A stretch of DNA of 64,000 bases. It comes from Halopseudomonas bauzanensis (GTDB lineage Bacteria; Pseudomonadota; Gammaproteobacteria; Pseudomonadales; Pseudomonadaceae). This document shows, piece by piece, positions 26,855 to 35,606 of this stretch (its first letter is position 1; each line of letters opens with the position of its first letter). Where the stretch lies: NCBI RefSeq assembly GCF_900114735.1, contig NZ_FOUA01000002.1:124001-188000 (forward strand). Reading direction: 5' to 3'. The notes beneath the pieces are model-generated. The model was not told where the DNA came from, made no database searches, and was given only the letters and a program-made list of their open reading frames with translations. Both the position numbers and the translations under genes were made by a program.

Positions 26855-28915
26855 ATGTCCAATCCGCTGCTGCAGTCCTATGACCTGCCCCCATTCAGTT
26901 CGATCCAGCCGAGCCATGTCAAACCAGCCATTGAGCAGGTCATTGCGGATAGTCGCGCCCAGTTGGCGGAGCTGCTGGACAACCCGCCGGCACAATGGAG
27001 CTGGAGCACCCTGGTCGAGCCGCTGGATGAAATGGGCGAGCGTCTGTCCCGCGCCTGGTCACCGGTCAGCCACCTGAACGCGGTGATGAACAGCCCCGAG
27101 CTGCGCGATGCCTACAACAGCTGCCTGCCACTGCTCAGTCAGTTTTCTACCGAAATGGGTCAGAACCAGGCGCTGTACGCCGCCTACCGCCAGCTGGCCG
27201 ACAGCACCGGTTTTGCTGAACTGGAGCCGGCACAGCAGACCATTATCGAGCATGCCCTGCGCGACTTCCGGCTGTCCGGTATCGCCCTGCCGCCCGAGCA
27301 ACAGCAGCGCTACGGCGCACTGCAGATGCGCCTGTCGGAGCTGCAGAGCCGCTTCTCCAACCAGCTGATGGATGCTACCCAGGCGTGGACCAAGCACATC
27401 ACCGACGCCGCGCAGCTGGACGGCCTGCCCGAATCGGCTCTGGCCCAGGCACGGCAGGCGGCCGCCGCCCGCGAACTGGACGGCTGGCTGATCACCCTGG
27501 AATTCCCCAGCTACTACGCGGTGATGACCTACGCCAATGACCGCGCCCTGCGCGAAGAGGTCTATACCGCTTACTGCACCCGCGCCTCGGACCAGGGCCC
27601 GAACGCCGGCGAGCATGACAACGGCCCGCTGATTACCGAGATTCTGCAGCTGCGTCAGGAGCTGGCCAGCCTGCTCGGCTATGCCAATTACGCCGAGCTG
27701 TCCCTGGCGACCAAGATGGCCGACAGCACCGATCAGGTGCTGGGTTTTCTGCGCGACCTCGGCCAGCGCAGCCGCGCCTTTGCCGAGGCCGACCTGCAGG
27801 CGTTGAAGGACTTTGCCGTGAGCAAGGGCTGCGCCGAACTGCAGAGCTGGGATACTGGCTACTACGCCGAGCAATTACGCCAGCATCGCTACGCTATCTC
27901 CCAGGAAGAGTTACGTCCCTGGTTCCCGGTAGATCGGGTCCTGCAAGGCATGTTCGGCGTGGTGGGACGACTGTACGGCATCGAGTTGCGTGAAGTCGCC
28001 GACTTCGAGCGCTGGCACGCCGATGCGCGGTTGTTCGAGGTGCTGGAAAACGGCGAAGTCATCGGCCGCTTCTTCCTCGACCTGTATGCCCGCAGCCACA
28101 AGCGCGGCGGCGCCTGGATGGACGGCGCCCGTGACCGCCGGCGCCTGCCGGGCGGCGAATTGCAGCGGCCGATCGCCTATCTGGTGTGCAACTTCACTCC
28201 GCCAGTCGCTACTGCGGCCGCGGGCGACCAGCCAGCATTGCTGACCCATGATGAAGTCACCACTTTGTTCCACGAGTTTGGTCACGGCCTGCATCACCTG
28301 CTGACCCGCGTCGACTACCCTGCCGCCTCGGGGATCAACGGCGTGGCCTGGGACGCCGTCGAGTTGCCCAGCCAGTTCATGGAAAATTGGTGCTGGGAGC
28401 CGGAAGGCCTGGCATTGATCTCCGGGCACCACGAAACCGGCGAGCCGCTGCCGCAGGACCTGCTGGACAAGATGCTGGCTGCCCGCAACTTCCAGTCCGG
28501 GCTGGGCATGTTGCGCCAGATCGAGTTCTCGCTGTTCGACTTCGAACTCCACGCCCAGGGCGATAATGGCCGCGGTGCGCGGGAAGTACTGGAAGCGGTG
28601 CGCAAGGAGATCTCGGTCATGCGACCGCCGGCGTTCAACCGTTTCGAGAATGGCTTCGCGCATATCTTCGCCGGGGGCTATGCCGCCGGTTACTATAGCT
28701 ACAAGTGGGCCGAAGTGCTGTCAGCCGATGCTTTCTCCCGCTTCGAGGAAGAAGGCATCTTCAATGCCGAGACCGGCAAGGCCTTCCGCGACAATATCCT
28801 GGCCCGGGGTGGCAGCCGCGAACCCATGGAGTTGTTCGTCGCCTTCCGCGGCCGCGAGCCATCCGTAGACGCCCTGCTGCGCCACAGTGGCCTGACTGGA
28901 GAACAAGCAGCATGA
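26855..28915 (+). CDS. prlC: Oligopeptidase A (PrlC)
   Basis: A 686-aa M3-family zinc metallopeptidase of normal length. The active site HEFGHGLHH begins near residue 473, with the downstream glutamate in WDAVELPSQFMENW. It degrades short peptides, including cleaved signal peptides, in the cytoplasm. AGGA precedes the start. It overlaps yheV by four bases, a pairing conserved in pseudomonads. Confidence 0.96.
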   Translation: MSNPLLQSYDLPPFSSIQPSHVKPAIEQVIADSRAQLAELLDNPPAQWSWSTLVEPLDEMGERLSRAWSPVSHLNAVMNSPELRDAYNSCLPLLSQFSTEMGQNQALYAAYRQLADSTGFAELEPAQQTIIEHALRDFRLSGIALPPEQQQRYGALQMRLSELQSRFSNQLMDATQAWTKHITDAAQLDGLPESALAQARQAAAARELDGWLITLEFPSYYAVMTYANDRALREEVYTAYCTRASDQGPNAGEHDNGPLITEILQLRQELASLLGYANYAELSLATKMADSTDQVLGFLRDLGQRSRAFAEADLQALKDFAVSKGCAELQSWDTGYYAEQLRQHRYAISQEELRPWFPVDRVLQGMFGVVGRLYGIELREVADFERWHADARLFEVLENGEVIGRFFLDLYARSHKRGGAWMDGARDRRRLPGGELQRPIAYLVCNFTPPVATAAAGDQPALLTHDEVTTLFHEFGHGLHHLLTRVDYPAASGINGVAWDAVELPSQFMENWCWEPEGLALISGHHETGEPLPQDLLDKMLAARNFQSGLGMLRQIEFSLFDFELHAQGDNGRGAREVLEAVRKEISVMRPPAFNRFENGFAHIFAGGYAAGYYSYKWAEVLSADAFSRFEEEGIFNAETGKAFRDNILARGGSREPMELFVAFRGREPSVDALLRHSGLTGEQAA

Positions 28916-29184
28916 ACAATCAATCGGAACCGGTAAAACGCTTCATTGCCGGGGCGGTTTGCCCGGCATGCAGCCAGATGGATACCATCCGCATGTTTCA
29001 GGTGGACGAGGTACCCCATCGCGAATGCGTGGCCTGCGGCTACGCCGATACTCTGGATGAACGGGGCAACTCGGTTCCCAGCGAACTTCCTACCCGCGTG
29101 ACCATCCAGCCATCGAGCAAGCCATCACCCACTTCGCACGTGGCGCAGTTCTATCCGAATCCGAAACTGAAGAAGAAGGACTGA
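28912..29184 (+). CDS. yheV: YheV-family putative zinc-ribbon protein
   Basis: 90 aa. Two cysteine pairs (CPAC at about 17-20 and CVAC at about 40-43) form a zinc-ribbon-like site in the conserved N-terminal half; the C-terminal half is Pro/Ser-rich and ends in a lysine cluster (PKLKKKD). The function is unknown. The start codon overlaps the prlC stop (ATGA). Confidence 0.88.
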   Translation: MNNQSEPVKRFIAGAVCPACSQMDTIRMFQVDEVPHRECVACGYADTLDERGNSVPSELPTRVTIQPSSKPSPTSHVAQFYPNPKLKKKD

Positions 29185-29191
29185 AAGGAAC

Positions 29192-29211
29192 GGCCGGGTT
29201 CCATTCCGGCC
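29192..29211. terminator. GGCCGG hairpin after yheV
   Basis: GGCCGG at 29192-29197 pairs with CCGGCC at 29206-29211 across an 8-base loop, seven bases after the yheV stop. No T-run follows, so it may only protect the 3' end of the transcript. Confidence 0.35.
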
Positions 29212-29252
29212 AGCGGCGTGTCCGGGGGCCTCGTTGGTCACGGACACTGCCT

Positions 29253-29282
29253 TGTGGCAGCGGGCTTGCCCGCGCAGGGGCC
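29253..29282. repeat. REP-like palindromic element
   Basis: The sequence TGTGGCAGCGGGCTTGCC continuing CGCGCAGGGGCC matches the inverse orientation of the Pseudomonas REP consensus (TGTGGGAGCGGGTTTACC then CGCGAAGAGGCC). It lies between the convergent yheV and the hypothetical gene at 29348. It is the second REP in the window, in opposite orientation to the one at 12610. Confidence 0.7.
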
Positions 29283-29347
29283 TGACAGAAAAGCGTCGCG
29301 GATCTGGTCGCTCCCATGGCAATACCGCCTCATCACCGCCACATCAA

Positions 29348-30004
29348 TCACGGGCAATCAGGGGTATCCTCGCGCCAGGTAAGCCCTACCCCCAACTCCT
29401 CCGCCATGTTCGGCCAGCGGCGCCACATGTCCTGACGCACGTCTTCGTCGATGCCGGCCTTATAAGCCAGAAATGCCGGGCTCTCGAACACGTCCTCCGG
29501 CAATAGCCCCGCTACCGCTTCATCTACCGCCGCATCCAGCTGATTGGCATATTCCTCACCCAGCAGCTCATAGACGATCACGTTGGCCTTGGTGTTGCTC
29601 ATGGGAATCAATGATTCGCCACCATGGCTGACGTAGCGGTCGTTGACTTCCTCCACCATCCGGTGGGCCAGATAAGCTTCGTCCAACAGTACGAGTAAGC
29701 CCCGATCAGATCCGGGCGTAGCCGATGGCCGCAGGAAAAATTCCTCCGCCACCTTCAACACCGGAATCAGCTGGGGCCGCATCTTTGCATGATTGGCTAC
29801 CGACTGTGCGGCCTCCAGTATGTCCGGTACGCGCTCTATATAGGCCTGGATGAAATTGAACAGGGTGGTGCCAGCATCATCCCGCATGCTGATGGTTCGG
29901 TGCAGTTGCGGCAGTTTTCGATCAAGCCACTGCCGCAAGGCCTCACTACTGCCTGCGTCTTCGCGAGCAACTCGCACCCGCTCTCGTAATTCGGAAATTT
30001 TCAT
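29348..30004 (-). CDS. Conserved hypothetical protein beside the cox operon
   Basis: 218 aa, soluble, helical and acidic at the C-terminus (VRQDMWRRWPNMAEELGVGLTWREDTPDCP). I recognise no domain. A gene in this position, divergent from coxB, is also found in Pseudomonas aeruginosa, so a conserved link to the aa3 oxidase is possible. The start at 30004 is chosen because of GGGAG about 10 bases upstream; an in-frame ATG at 30037 lacks this. No catalytic motif can be pointed to. Confidence 0.8.
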   Translation of the reverse strand: MKISELRERVRVAREDAGSSEALRQWLDRKLPQLHRTISMRDDAGTTLFNFIQAYIERVPDILEAAQSVANHAKMRPQLIPVLKVAEEFFLRPSATPGSDRGLLVLLDEAYLAHRMVEEVNDRYVSHGGESLIPMSNTKANVIVYELLGEEYANQLDAAVDEAVAGLLPEDVFESPAFLAYKAGIDEDVRQDMWRRWPNMAEELGVGLTWREDTPDCP

Positions 30005-30239
30005 TGGTACTCCCGCTGGTGACGGGCCGGGTGGCACGCCAGCAAATGCTCAGGGTTTTGGGTTGGATTCAAGCTAGCAGAGTGCCTTCATATCGTCAAA
30101 GTGACTCATCGGTAAGCTGACAGGCTATATCGGCGCAGCTCGATTGCCCGCACGGCCGTGCCTTGAAACAGAGCCCATGCGCTCGGGAATTGACCGATTT
30201 GTGGCTTGACAATTCAATGAAAAACCACAATCAAAGCCA

Positions 30240-30267
30240 TTGCCTTGATCGCGATCGGGTCTATACT
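30240..30267 (+). promoter_or_regulatory. cox operon promoter with an Anr-like site inside it
   Basis: TTGCCT (30240-30245) and TATACT (30262-30267) with a 16-bp spacer form the best sigma-70-type promoter in the 335-base stretch 30005-30339, about 70 bases before coxB. Between the two hexamers lies TTGATCGCGATCGG (30245-30258), 8 of 10 matches to TTGAT-N4-ATCAA, with a perfect 10-bp palindromic core. In that position an FNR-type protein would block polymerase. No gene is visible in the rest of the gap. Confidence 0.55.
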
Positions 30268-30339
30268 CGGTTTTATCTGGTTACACCTTCAGGCGTCACC
30301 AGGGGAGTGATAAGAACAATAAGATAAGGGGAAACCGGG

Positions 30340-31464
30340 ATGTTGCGACATGCACGTACCTGGCTGGGTGTGCTGTTCCTGATGGCACTCAGCGCCAATA
30401 CCAGCGCCAGCTGGGAAGTCAACATGACACCGGGGGTGACGGAAGTCAGCCGCTCGGTTTTCAATCTGCACATGACCATCTTCTGGATTTCGGTGGTGAT
30501 CGGCGCCATCGTCTTCGGCGTCATGTTCTGGTCCATGTTCATGCACCGCCGCTCCCGGGGTGCGGTGCCGGCCAAGTTCCATGAGAACCTCACCGTCGAG
30601 ATTCTCTGGACAGTCATTCCGCTGCTGATCCTGGTCGGCATGGCCATTCCCGCGACCAAGACCCTGATCGAGATCTACGACACCGACGACGCCGATATCG
30701 ACATCGTGATCACTGGCTACCAGTGGCGCTGGCAGTACAACTATCTGGGCGAAGATGTCAGTTTCATGAGCAATCTGGCGACGCCGCGCGACCAGATCGC
30801 CAACCAGGCCGCCAAGGGCGAGCATTATCTGCTGGAGGTGGATGAGCCCATGGTGGTGCCCACCGGGCAGAAGGTCCGCCTGCTGATCACCGCCGCCGAT
30901 GTCATCCACTCCTGGTGGGTACCGGCGCTGGCGGTGAAGAAGGACGCCATCCCCGGCTTCATCAACGAGGCCTGGACTCGCATCGACGAACCCGGAATTT
31001 ACCGTGGCCAGTGCACCGAGCTGTGCGGCCGTGACCATGCCTTCATGCCCATCGTGGTGGATGCCCGCACGCCGGAAGACTATGCCGCCTGGCTGGCCGA
31101 GAAGAAGGCCGCCGCTGCCGCCGAGGCCGAACTGACCAGCAAGGAATGGACCCTGGAGGAGCTGATGGAGCGCGGCGAGCGCGTCTACACCAGTACCTGT
31201 GTGGCTTGTCACCAGGCCAACGGTGAAGGCCTGCCGCCGATGTTCCCGGGACTCAAGGACAGCGACATGGTGCTCAACGATGTTGCCGCGCATATCGATG
31301 TGGTGGTCAACGGCGTGCCGGGGACTGCCATGGCCGCCTTCGGCAAGCAGCTGTCTGAAGTGGATATCGCTGCGGTCGTCACGTACGAGCGCAACGCCTG
31401 GGGCAACGACACCGGTGAAGTAGTCGCGCCCATCGATATCCTCAACTTCAAGAATGGCCAATAG
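30340..31464 (+). CDS. coxB: Cytochrome c oxidase subunit II with fused cytochrome c domain
   Basis: 374 aa: signal peptide (to about residue 22), two membrane helices (near 45-65 and 90-110), then the CuA domain with its ligands in IHSWW (about residue 190) and CTELCGRDHAFM (about 226). A long linker rich in Ala/Glu leads to a cytochrome c domain with CVACH at about 287 and the distal Met likely in PGTAMAAF. This makes the enzyme caa3-type. It precedes coxA by 10 bases. Confidence 0.96.
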   Translation: MLRHARTWLGVLFLMALSANTSASWEVNMTPGVTEVSRSVFNLHMTIFWISVVIGAIVFGVMFWSMFMHRRSRGAVPAKFHENLTVEILWTVIPLLILVGMAIPATKTLIEIYDTDDADIDIVITGYQWRWQYNYLGEDVSFMSNLATPRDQIANQAAKGEHYLLEVDEPMVVPTGQKVRLLITAADVIHSWWVPALAVKKDAIPGFINEAWTRIDEPGIYRGQCTELCGRDHAFMPIVVDARTPEDYAAWLAEKKAAAAAEAELTSKEWTLEELMERGERVYTSTCVACHQANGEGLPPMFPGLKDSDMVLNDVAAHIDVVVNGVPGTAMAAFGKQLSEVDIAAVVTYERNAWGNDTGEVVAPIDILNFKNGQ

Positions 31465-31474
31465 GAGACCTGTC

Positions 31475-33058
31475 ATGAGTGCAGTGATCGACAATCATCA
31501 CGCCGACCATGCCCACGGTCCGGCCAAAGGTCCGATGCGCTGGATACTGACCACCAACCACAAGGATATCGGCTCGATGTACCTGTGGTTCAGCTTCGCC
31601 ATGTTCCTGCTCGGTGGAACCCTGGCCATGGTCATCCGCGCCGAACTGTTCCAGCCCGGCCTGCAACTGGTGCAGCCGGAATTCTTCAACCAGATGACCA
31701 CCATGCATGGCCTGATCATGGTGTTCGGCGCGGTGATGCCGGCCTTCGTCGGCCTGGCCAACTGGATGGTGCCGCTGATGATCGGCGCGCCGGACATGGC
31801 TCTGCCGCGGATGAACAACTTCAGCTTCTGGCTACTGCCGGCGGCCTTCGGGTTACTGATCTCGACGCTGTTCATGGAAGGCGGCGCGCCCAACTTCGGT
31901 TGGACCTTCTACGCGCCGCTGTCCACCACCTACGGGCCAGACAGCACCACTTTCTTCATCTTCGCCATCCACCTGGCGGGCATCAGCTCGATCATGGGCG
32001 CGATCAACATCATCGCCACCATTCTCAACCTGCGCGCACCCGGCATGACCCTGATGAAGATGCCGCTGTTTGTCTGGACCTGGCTGATCACCGCTTTCCT
32101 GCTGATCGCGGTGATGCCGGTGCTGGCCGGGGTGGTGACCATGATGCTGATGGATATCCATTTCGGCACCAGCTTCTTCAACGCTGCCGGCGGTGGCGAT
32201 CCGGTGCTGTTCCAGCACATATTCTGGTTTTTCGGTCATCCCGAGGTGTACATCATGATCCTGCCGGCCTTCGGCGCGGTGAGCATGATCATCCCGGCGT
32301 TCAGCCGCAAGCCGCTGTTCGGCTACACCTCCATGGTCTACGCCACCGGCGCGATTGCCTTCCTGTCCTTCTCGGTATGGGCGCATCACATGTTCACCGT
32401 CGGCATCCCGCTGACCGGCGAGCTGTTCTTCATGTACGCCACCATGCTGATTGCGGTACCCACCGGGGTGAAGGTATTCAACTGGGCGACCACCATGTTC
32501 CGCGGCTCGCTGACCTTCGAGGCACCGATGCTGTTCGCCATCGCCTTCGTCATCCTGTTTACCATCGGCGGCTTCTCCGGGCTGATGCTGGCCATCGCGC
32601 CGGCAGACTTCCAGTACCACGACACCTACTTCGTGGTCGCGCACTTCCACTATGTGCTGGTGCCTGGAGCGATCTTCGGCATCTTCGCCTCGGCCTACTA
32701 CTGGCTGCCGAAATGGACCGGTTACATGTATGACGAGGTGCTGGCCAAGACCCATTTCTGGATGTCCTTCGTCGGCATGAATCTGGCGTTCTTCCCGATG
32801 CACTTTGTCGGACTGGCGGGCATGCCGCGGCGTATCCCCGACTACAACATGATGTTCGCCAATTTCAACATGGTGTCCTCGGTCGGTGCCTTCATGTTCG
32901 GCGCCACCCAGTTACTGTTCCTGTTCATCGTCATCAAGTGCGTCCGCGGCGGCAAACCCGCCCCGGCCAAGCCATGGGACGGTGCCGAAGGGCTGGAATG
33001 GACGGTGCCATCACCCGCGCCGTACCACACCTTCAGCACCCCGCCAGAAGTGAAATAG
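31475..33058 (+). CDS. coxA: Cytochrome c oxidase subunit I
   Basis: A 527-aa heme-copper oxidase core subunit with about 12 helices. The heme a ligand histidine is in TTMHGLIMVF, the CuB and Tyr-His region in FWFFGHPEVYIMILP, the CuB histidine pair in WAHHMFTVG, and the heme a3/a ligands in HDTYFVVAHFHYVL. The E of HPEVY marks the D-channel glutamate (A1 type). The start at 31475 has AGGAG upstream; an ATG at 31454 inside coxB is rejected. Confidence 0.97.
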   Translation: MSAVIDNHHADHAHGPAKGPMRWILTTNHKDIGSMYLWFSFAMFLLGGTLAMVIRAELFQPGLQLVQPEFFNQMTTMHGLIMVFGAVMPAFVGLANWMVPLMIGAPDMALPRMNNFSFWLLPAAFGLLISTLFMEGGAPNFGWTFYAPLSTTYGPDSTTFFIFAIHLAGISSIMGAINIIATILNLRAPGMTLMKMPLFVWTWLITAFLLIAVMPVLAGVVTMMLMDIHFGTSFFNAAGGGDPVLFQHIFWFFGHPEVYIMILPAFGAVSMIIPAFSRKPLFGYTSMVYATGAIAFLSFSVWAHHMFTVGIPLTGELFFMYATMLIAVPTGVKVFNWATTMFRGSLTFEAPMLFAIAFVILFTIGGFSGLMLAIAPADFQYHDTYFVVAHFHYVLVPGAIFGIFASAYYWLPKWTGYMYDEVLAKTHFWMSFVGMNLAFFPMHFVGLAGMPRRIPDYNMMFANFNMVSSVGAFMFGATQLLFLFIVIKCVRGGKPAPAKPWDGAEGLEWTVPSPAPYHTFSTPPEVK

Positions 33059-33067
33059 GAGACTGTC

Positions 33068-33634
33068 ATGAAAACCGAAGGTCTAAGTACCGCAAGTCTG
33101 GTCAAACGCCTGCTGCTGCTGGTGGTCGGCATGTTCGCCTTCGGTTTTCTGCTGGTGCCGATCTATGACGTGATGTGTCAGGCCTTCGGTATCAATGGCA
33201 AGACCGCGGGGTCCGTCTGGCAGGGCCAGGAGCAGGTGGATATGCAGCGTGAGGTGCGGGTGCAGTTCGTCTCCAGCAATGCCGAGGGCATGCGCTGGTC
33301 GTTCGGCCCCGAGGATAATGAAATCATGCTGCATCCGGGCGAGGCCCGCACCGTCAACTTCCTCGCTCACAACCCCACCGACCGGGTGATGGTGGCCCAG
33401 GCCATTCCCAGCGTCGCCCCCTCGCGGGCGGCGGCGTTCTTTCACAAGACCGAATGCTTCTGCTTCACCCAGCAGGTGCTGCAACCGGGTGAAAGCATCG
33501 AAATGCCGGTGCGTTTCGTGGTCGACCCGGCTCTGCCCAACGATGTGCGACGACTGACGCTGGCCTATACCCTGTTTGATGTGACCGAACGCATGGCGGC
33601 CAGCCTCGATCTGGCTGCAGTACATACCAACTGA
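33068..33634 (+). CDS. ctaG: Cytochrome c oxidase assembly protein CtaG (Cox11)
   Basis: 188 aa: one N-terminal membrane helix (LLLLVVGMFAFGFLLVPIYDVMC) and a periplasmic immunoglobulin-like domain with the copper-binding cysteines in FFHKTECFCFTQQVL. It delivers copper to the CuB site of subunit I. AGGAG precedes the start. It sits between coxA and coxC as is usual. Confidence 0.95.
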   Translation: MKTEGLSTASLVKRLLLLVVGMFAFGFLLVPIYDVMCQAFGINGKTAGSVWQGQEQVDMQREVRVQFVSSNAEGMRWSFGPEDNEIMLHPGEARTVNFLAHNPTDRVMVAQAIPSVAPSRAAAFFHKTECFCFTQQVLQPGESIEMPVRFVVDPALPNDVRRLTLAYTLFDVTERMAASLDLAAVHTN

Positions 33635-33663
33635 ATTCCGGCTGCCGATAAGGAGAACAACAG

Positions 33664-34560
33664 ATGGCAAGTCACGAAGAACATGAAGTCTATTACGTCC
33701 CGGATCAGAGCAAATGGCCGATAGTCGGGTCCATCGGCCTGCTGGTCTCTGTCTTCGGCGCCGGTATGCTGATGAATGGCCTGAGCAGCGGCTCAGGCGC
33801 CTCGCCGGGCCAATACATCCTCTATGCCGGACTGCTGATTCTGGTGTGGATGTTCTTCGGCTGGTTCGGCAATGTCATCGAGGAAAGCCGTCAGGGTCTG
33901 TACAGCAAGCAGATGGACCGCTCGTTCCGCATGGGCATGACCTGGTTCATCTTTTCCGAGGTGATGTTCTTCGCCGCCTTCTTCGGTGCGCTGTTCTATG
34001 TGCGCGTGCTTACCGGCCCCTGGCTGGACGGCGTCGGCGAAAAGGGCTCAAGCAGCATGCTGTGGCCGGAATTCAACTTTTCCTGGCCGCTGATCAATAA
34101 TCCCGACCCCACCGCCTTTCCGGGGCCACAGGAGACCATCAGCCCCTGGCAGCTGCCGCTCATCAACACCCTGCTGCTGATCGCTTCCAGCGTCACTCTG
34201 ACCTTTGCCCACCACGCCCTGCGCGCCGACAAACGCAAGGCACTGAAGAACTGGCTGCTGTTGACTGTGGTGCTGGGGGTGATCTTCCTTGGCCTGCAAC
34301 TGGCCGAATACGTCCACGCCTATCAGGACCTGGGGTTGACCCTGAGTTCGGGCATCTATGGTTCGACCTTTTTCATGCTCACCGGCTTCCACGGCTTCCA
34401 CGTGACCATGGGGGCGATCATCCTGACGGTGATGCTGGTGCGCGTGCACAAGGGGCATTTCACACCGGATAATCACTTCGGCTTCGAGGCCGCCAGCTGG
34501 TACTGGCACTTCGTCGATGTGGTCTGGGTCGCGCTGTTCATCTTCGTCTACGTGTTGTGA
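33664..34560 (+). CDS. coxC: Cytochrome c oxidase subunit III
   Basis: A 298-aa, seven-helix subunit. The characteristic FRMGMTWFIFSEVMFFAAFF segment (about residues 91-110) and the C-terminal FMLTGFHGFHVTMGAI plus WYWHFVDVVWVALFIFVYV are all present. It stabilises subunit I and helps proton uptake. A soluble loop near residues 115-165 is long, as in other pseudomonad CoxC proteins. AGGAG precedes the start. Confidence 0.96.
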   Translation: MASHEEHEVYYVPDQSKWPIVGSIGLLVSVFGAGMLMNGLSSGSGASPGQYILYAGLLILVWMFFGWFGNVIEESRQGLYSKQMDRSFRMGMTWFIFSEVMFFAAFFGALFYVRVLTGPWLDGVGEKGSSSMLWPEFNFSWPLINNPDPTAFPGPQETISPWQLPLINTLLLIASSVTLTFAHHALRADKRKALKNWLLLTVVLGVIFLGLQLAEYVHAYQDLGLTLSSGIYGSTFFMLTGFHGFHVTMGAIILTVMLVRVHKGHFTPDNHFGFEAASWYWHFVDVVWVALFIFVYVL

Positions 34561-34576
34561 CCAGAGCGTGCCGTGG

Positions 34577-34786
34577 TCAGTGCAGCCACGGCGCGCCCCA
34601 CTGCAACTGCCCTGACCAGAGCCCCCAGGCAATCAGCAACATCACCACCACCGTCAGGCTGATACGCACGGTCAGGGCACTGAGCAGACGATCACCGGAG
34701 TCGGCGTCGCGGAGAAACAGCGCCCCACTGAACAGACTGATGACAATGGCGGCCAGCAACAGCACGATAATGATCTTCAACCACAT
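34577..34786 (-). CDS. Twin transmembrane protein (DUF2909 family)
   Basis: 69 aa with two membrane helices: LKIIIVLLLAAIVISLFSGALF and ISLTVVVMLLIAWGLWSG, joined by the short polar LRDADSGDRLL. This small protein sits antisense between coxC and the SURF1 gene, the position where DUF2909 genes are found in pseudomonads, so a role with cytochrome oxidase is possible. I chose 34786 because upstream in-frame codons overlap the SURF1 leader and do not match the family. Confidence 0.82.
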   Translation of the reverse strand: MWLKIIIVLLLAAIVISLFSGALFLRDADSGDRLLSALTVRISLTVVVMLLIAWGLWSGQLQWGAPWLH

Positions 34787-34847
34787 AAGCGATGGTCCAT
34801 GTTCAAGAAAGTGTTCCGCAGTATAGACCGCGCAAGGACGCCGGCCC

Positions 34848-35606
34848 ATGTCCCACAGCCAGATTGACGCGATGCCGCGCCAGCATCGTTTTGCGCCCGG
34901 CTGGCCGCTATGGGTGTTCACCCTGGCGCTGCTGCCGGTACTCATCGGACTTGGCTTCTGGCAATTGGAGCGGGCCGAAGAGAAACGCGAACTGCAAGCG
35001 CAGATTGATCAACAACGCAGCCTGCCCGCCACGCCCCTTGCCGAACTCGACGCGACAACCATCGCCGCCTGGCGCCCCTTGCTGCTGACCGGCGCCCTGG
35101 ACACCCGCTACATCTGGTTGCTCGACAACCGCACCCGTGATGGCCGGCCGGGCGTCGAGGTACTGCAAGTATTCCATGACCACGCCAGCGATCGACGGCT
35201 GCTGGTCAACCGTGGCTGGCTGCCCTGGCCAGACCGCCGACAGTTGCCCGCCGTACCCACACCACAAGGCAATCTGCAATTGCAGGTCGAAGCGCTGCCC
35301 GCGCCAGAGCAGGGCTTCACGCTGCACAGTGCACCCACGGCCGGCTGGCCGAAAGTGGTCGGGCGCATTGACCTGCCCGCCTTCGCCGCGCATACCGGCG
35401 CGCCGCTGCTACCGTGGATGGCCCGGCTGCGGGCCGGCAGCCAGGGCGGCTTCCAGTTGAACTGGCCGGGGCTGCCGATGACTGCCAGCAAACATACCGG
35501 ATATGCGGTCCAGTGGTTCGCCCTGGCCGCCGCTCTGCTGATACTGTTTATCTGGGCCGGCCTGCGGCCCGACTCCCGGGGGAACGACAATGATGAGCAT
35601 GACTGA
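34848..35606 (+). CDS. SURF1-family cytochrome oxidase assembly protein
   Basis: 252 aa with two membrane helices, one near residues 20-40 (VFTLALLPVLIGLGFWQLERAEEK, a typical SURF1 start) and one at the end (WFALAAALLILFIWAGLRP), enclosing a periplasmic domain with RLLVNRGWLPWPD. Members bind heme A and help insert it into subunit I. It overlaps the next gene by 17 bases. Confidence 0.94.
   Translation: MSHSQIDAMPRQHRFAPGWPLWVFTLALLPVLIGLGFWQLERAEEKRELQAQIDQQRSLPATPLAELDATTIAAWRPLLLTGALDTRYIWLLDNRTRDGRPGVEVLQVFHDHASDRRLLVNRGWLPWPDRRQLPAVPTPQGNLQLQVEALPAPEQGFTLHSAPTAGWPKVVGRIDLPAFAAHTGAPLLPWMARLRAGSQGGFQLNWPGLPMTASKHTGYAVQWFALAAALLILFIWAGLRPDSRGNDNDEHD

Noticed and set aside
30206-30234. TTGACA at 30206 as the cox promoter -35
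   Set aside because: No acceptable -10 lies 16-18 bases downstream; TTGCCT/TATACT further on is better.
31585-32733. A 382-codon frame within coxA in another phase
   Set aside because: coxA has all its heme and copper ligands in the other frame; this one is Arg/His-rich shadow.
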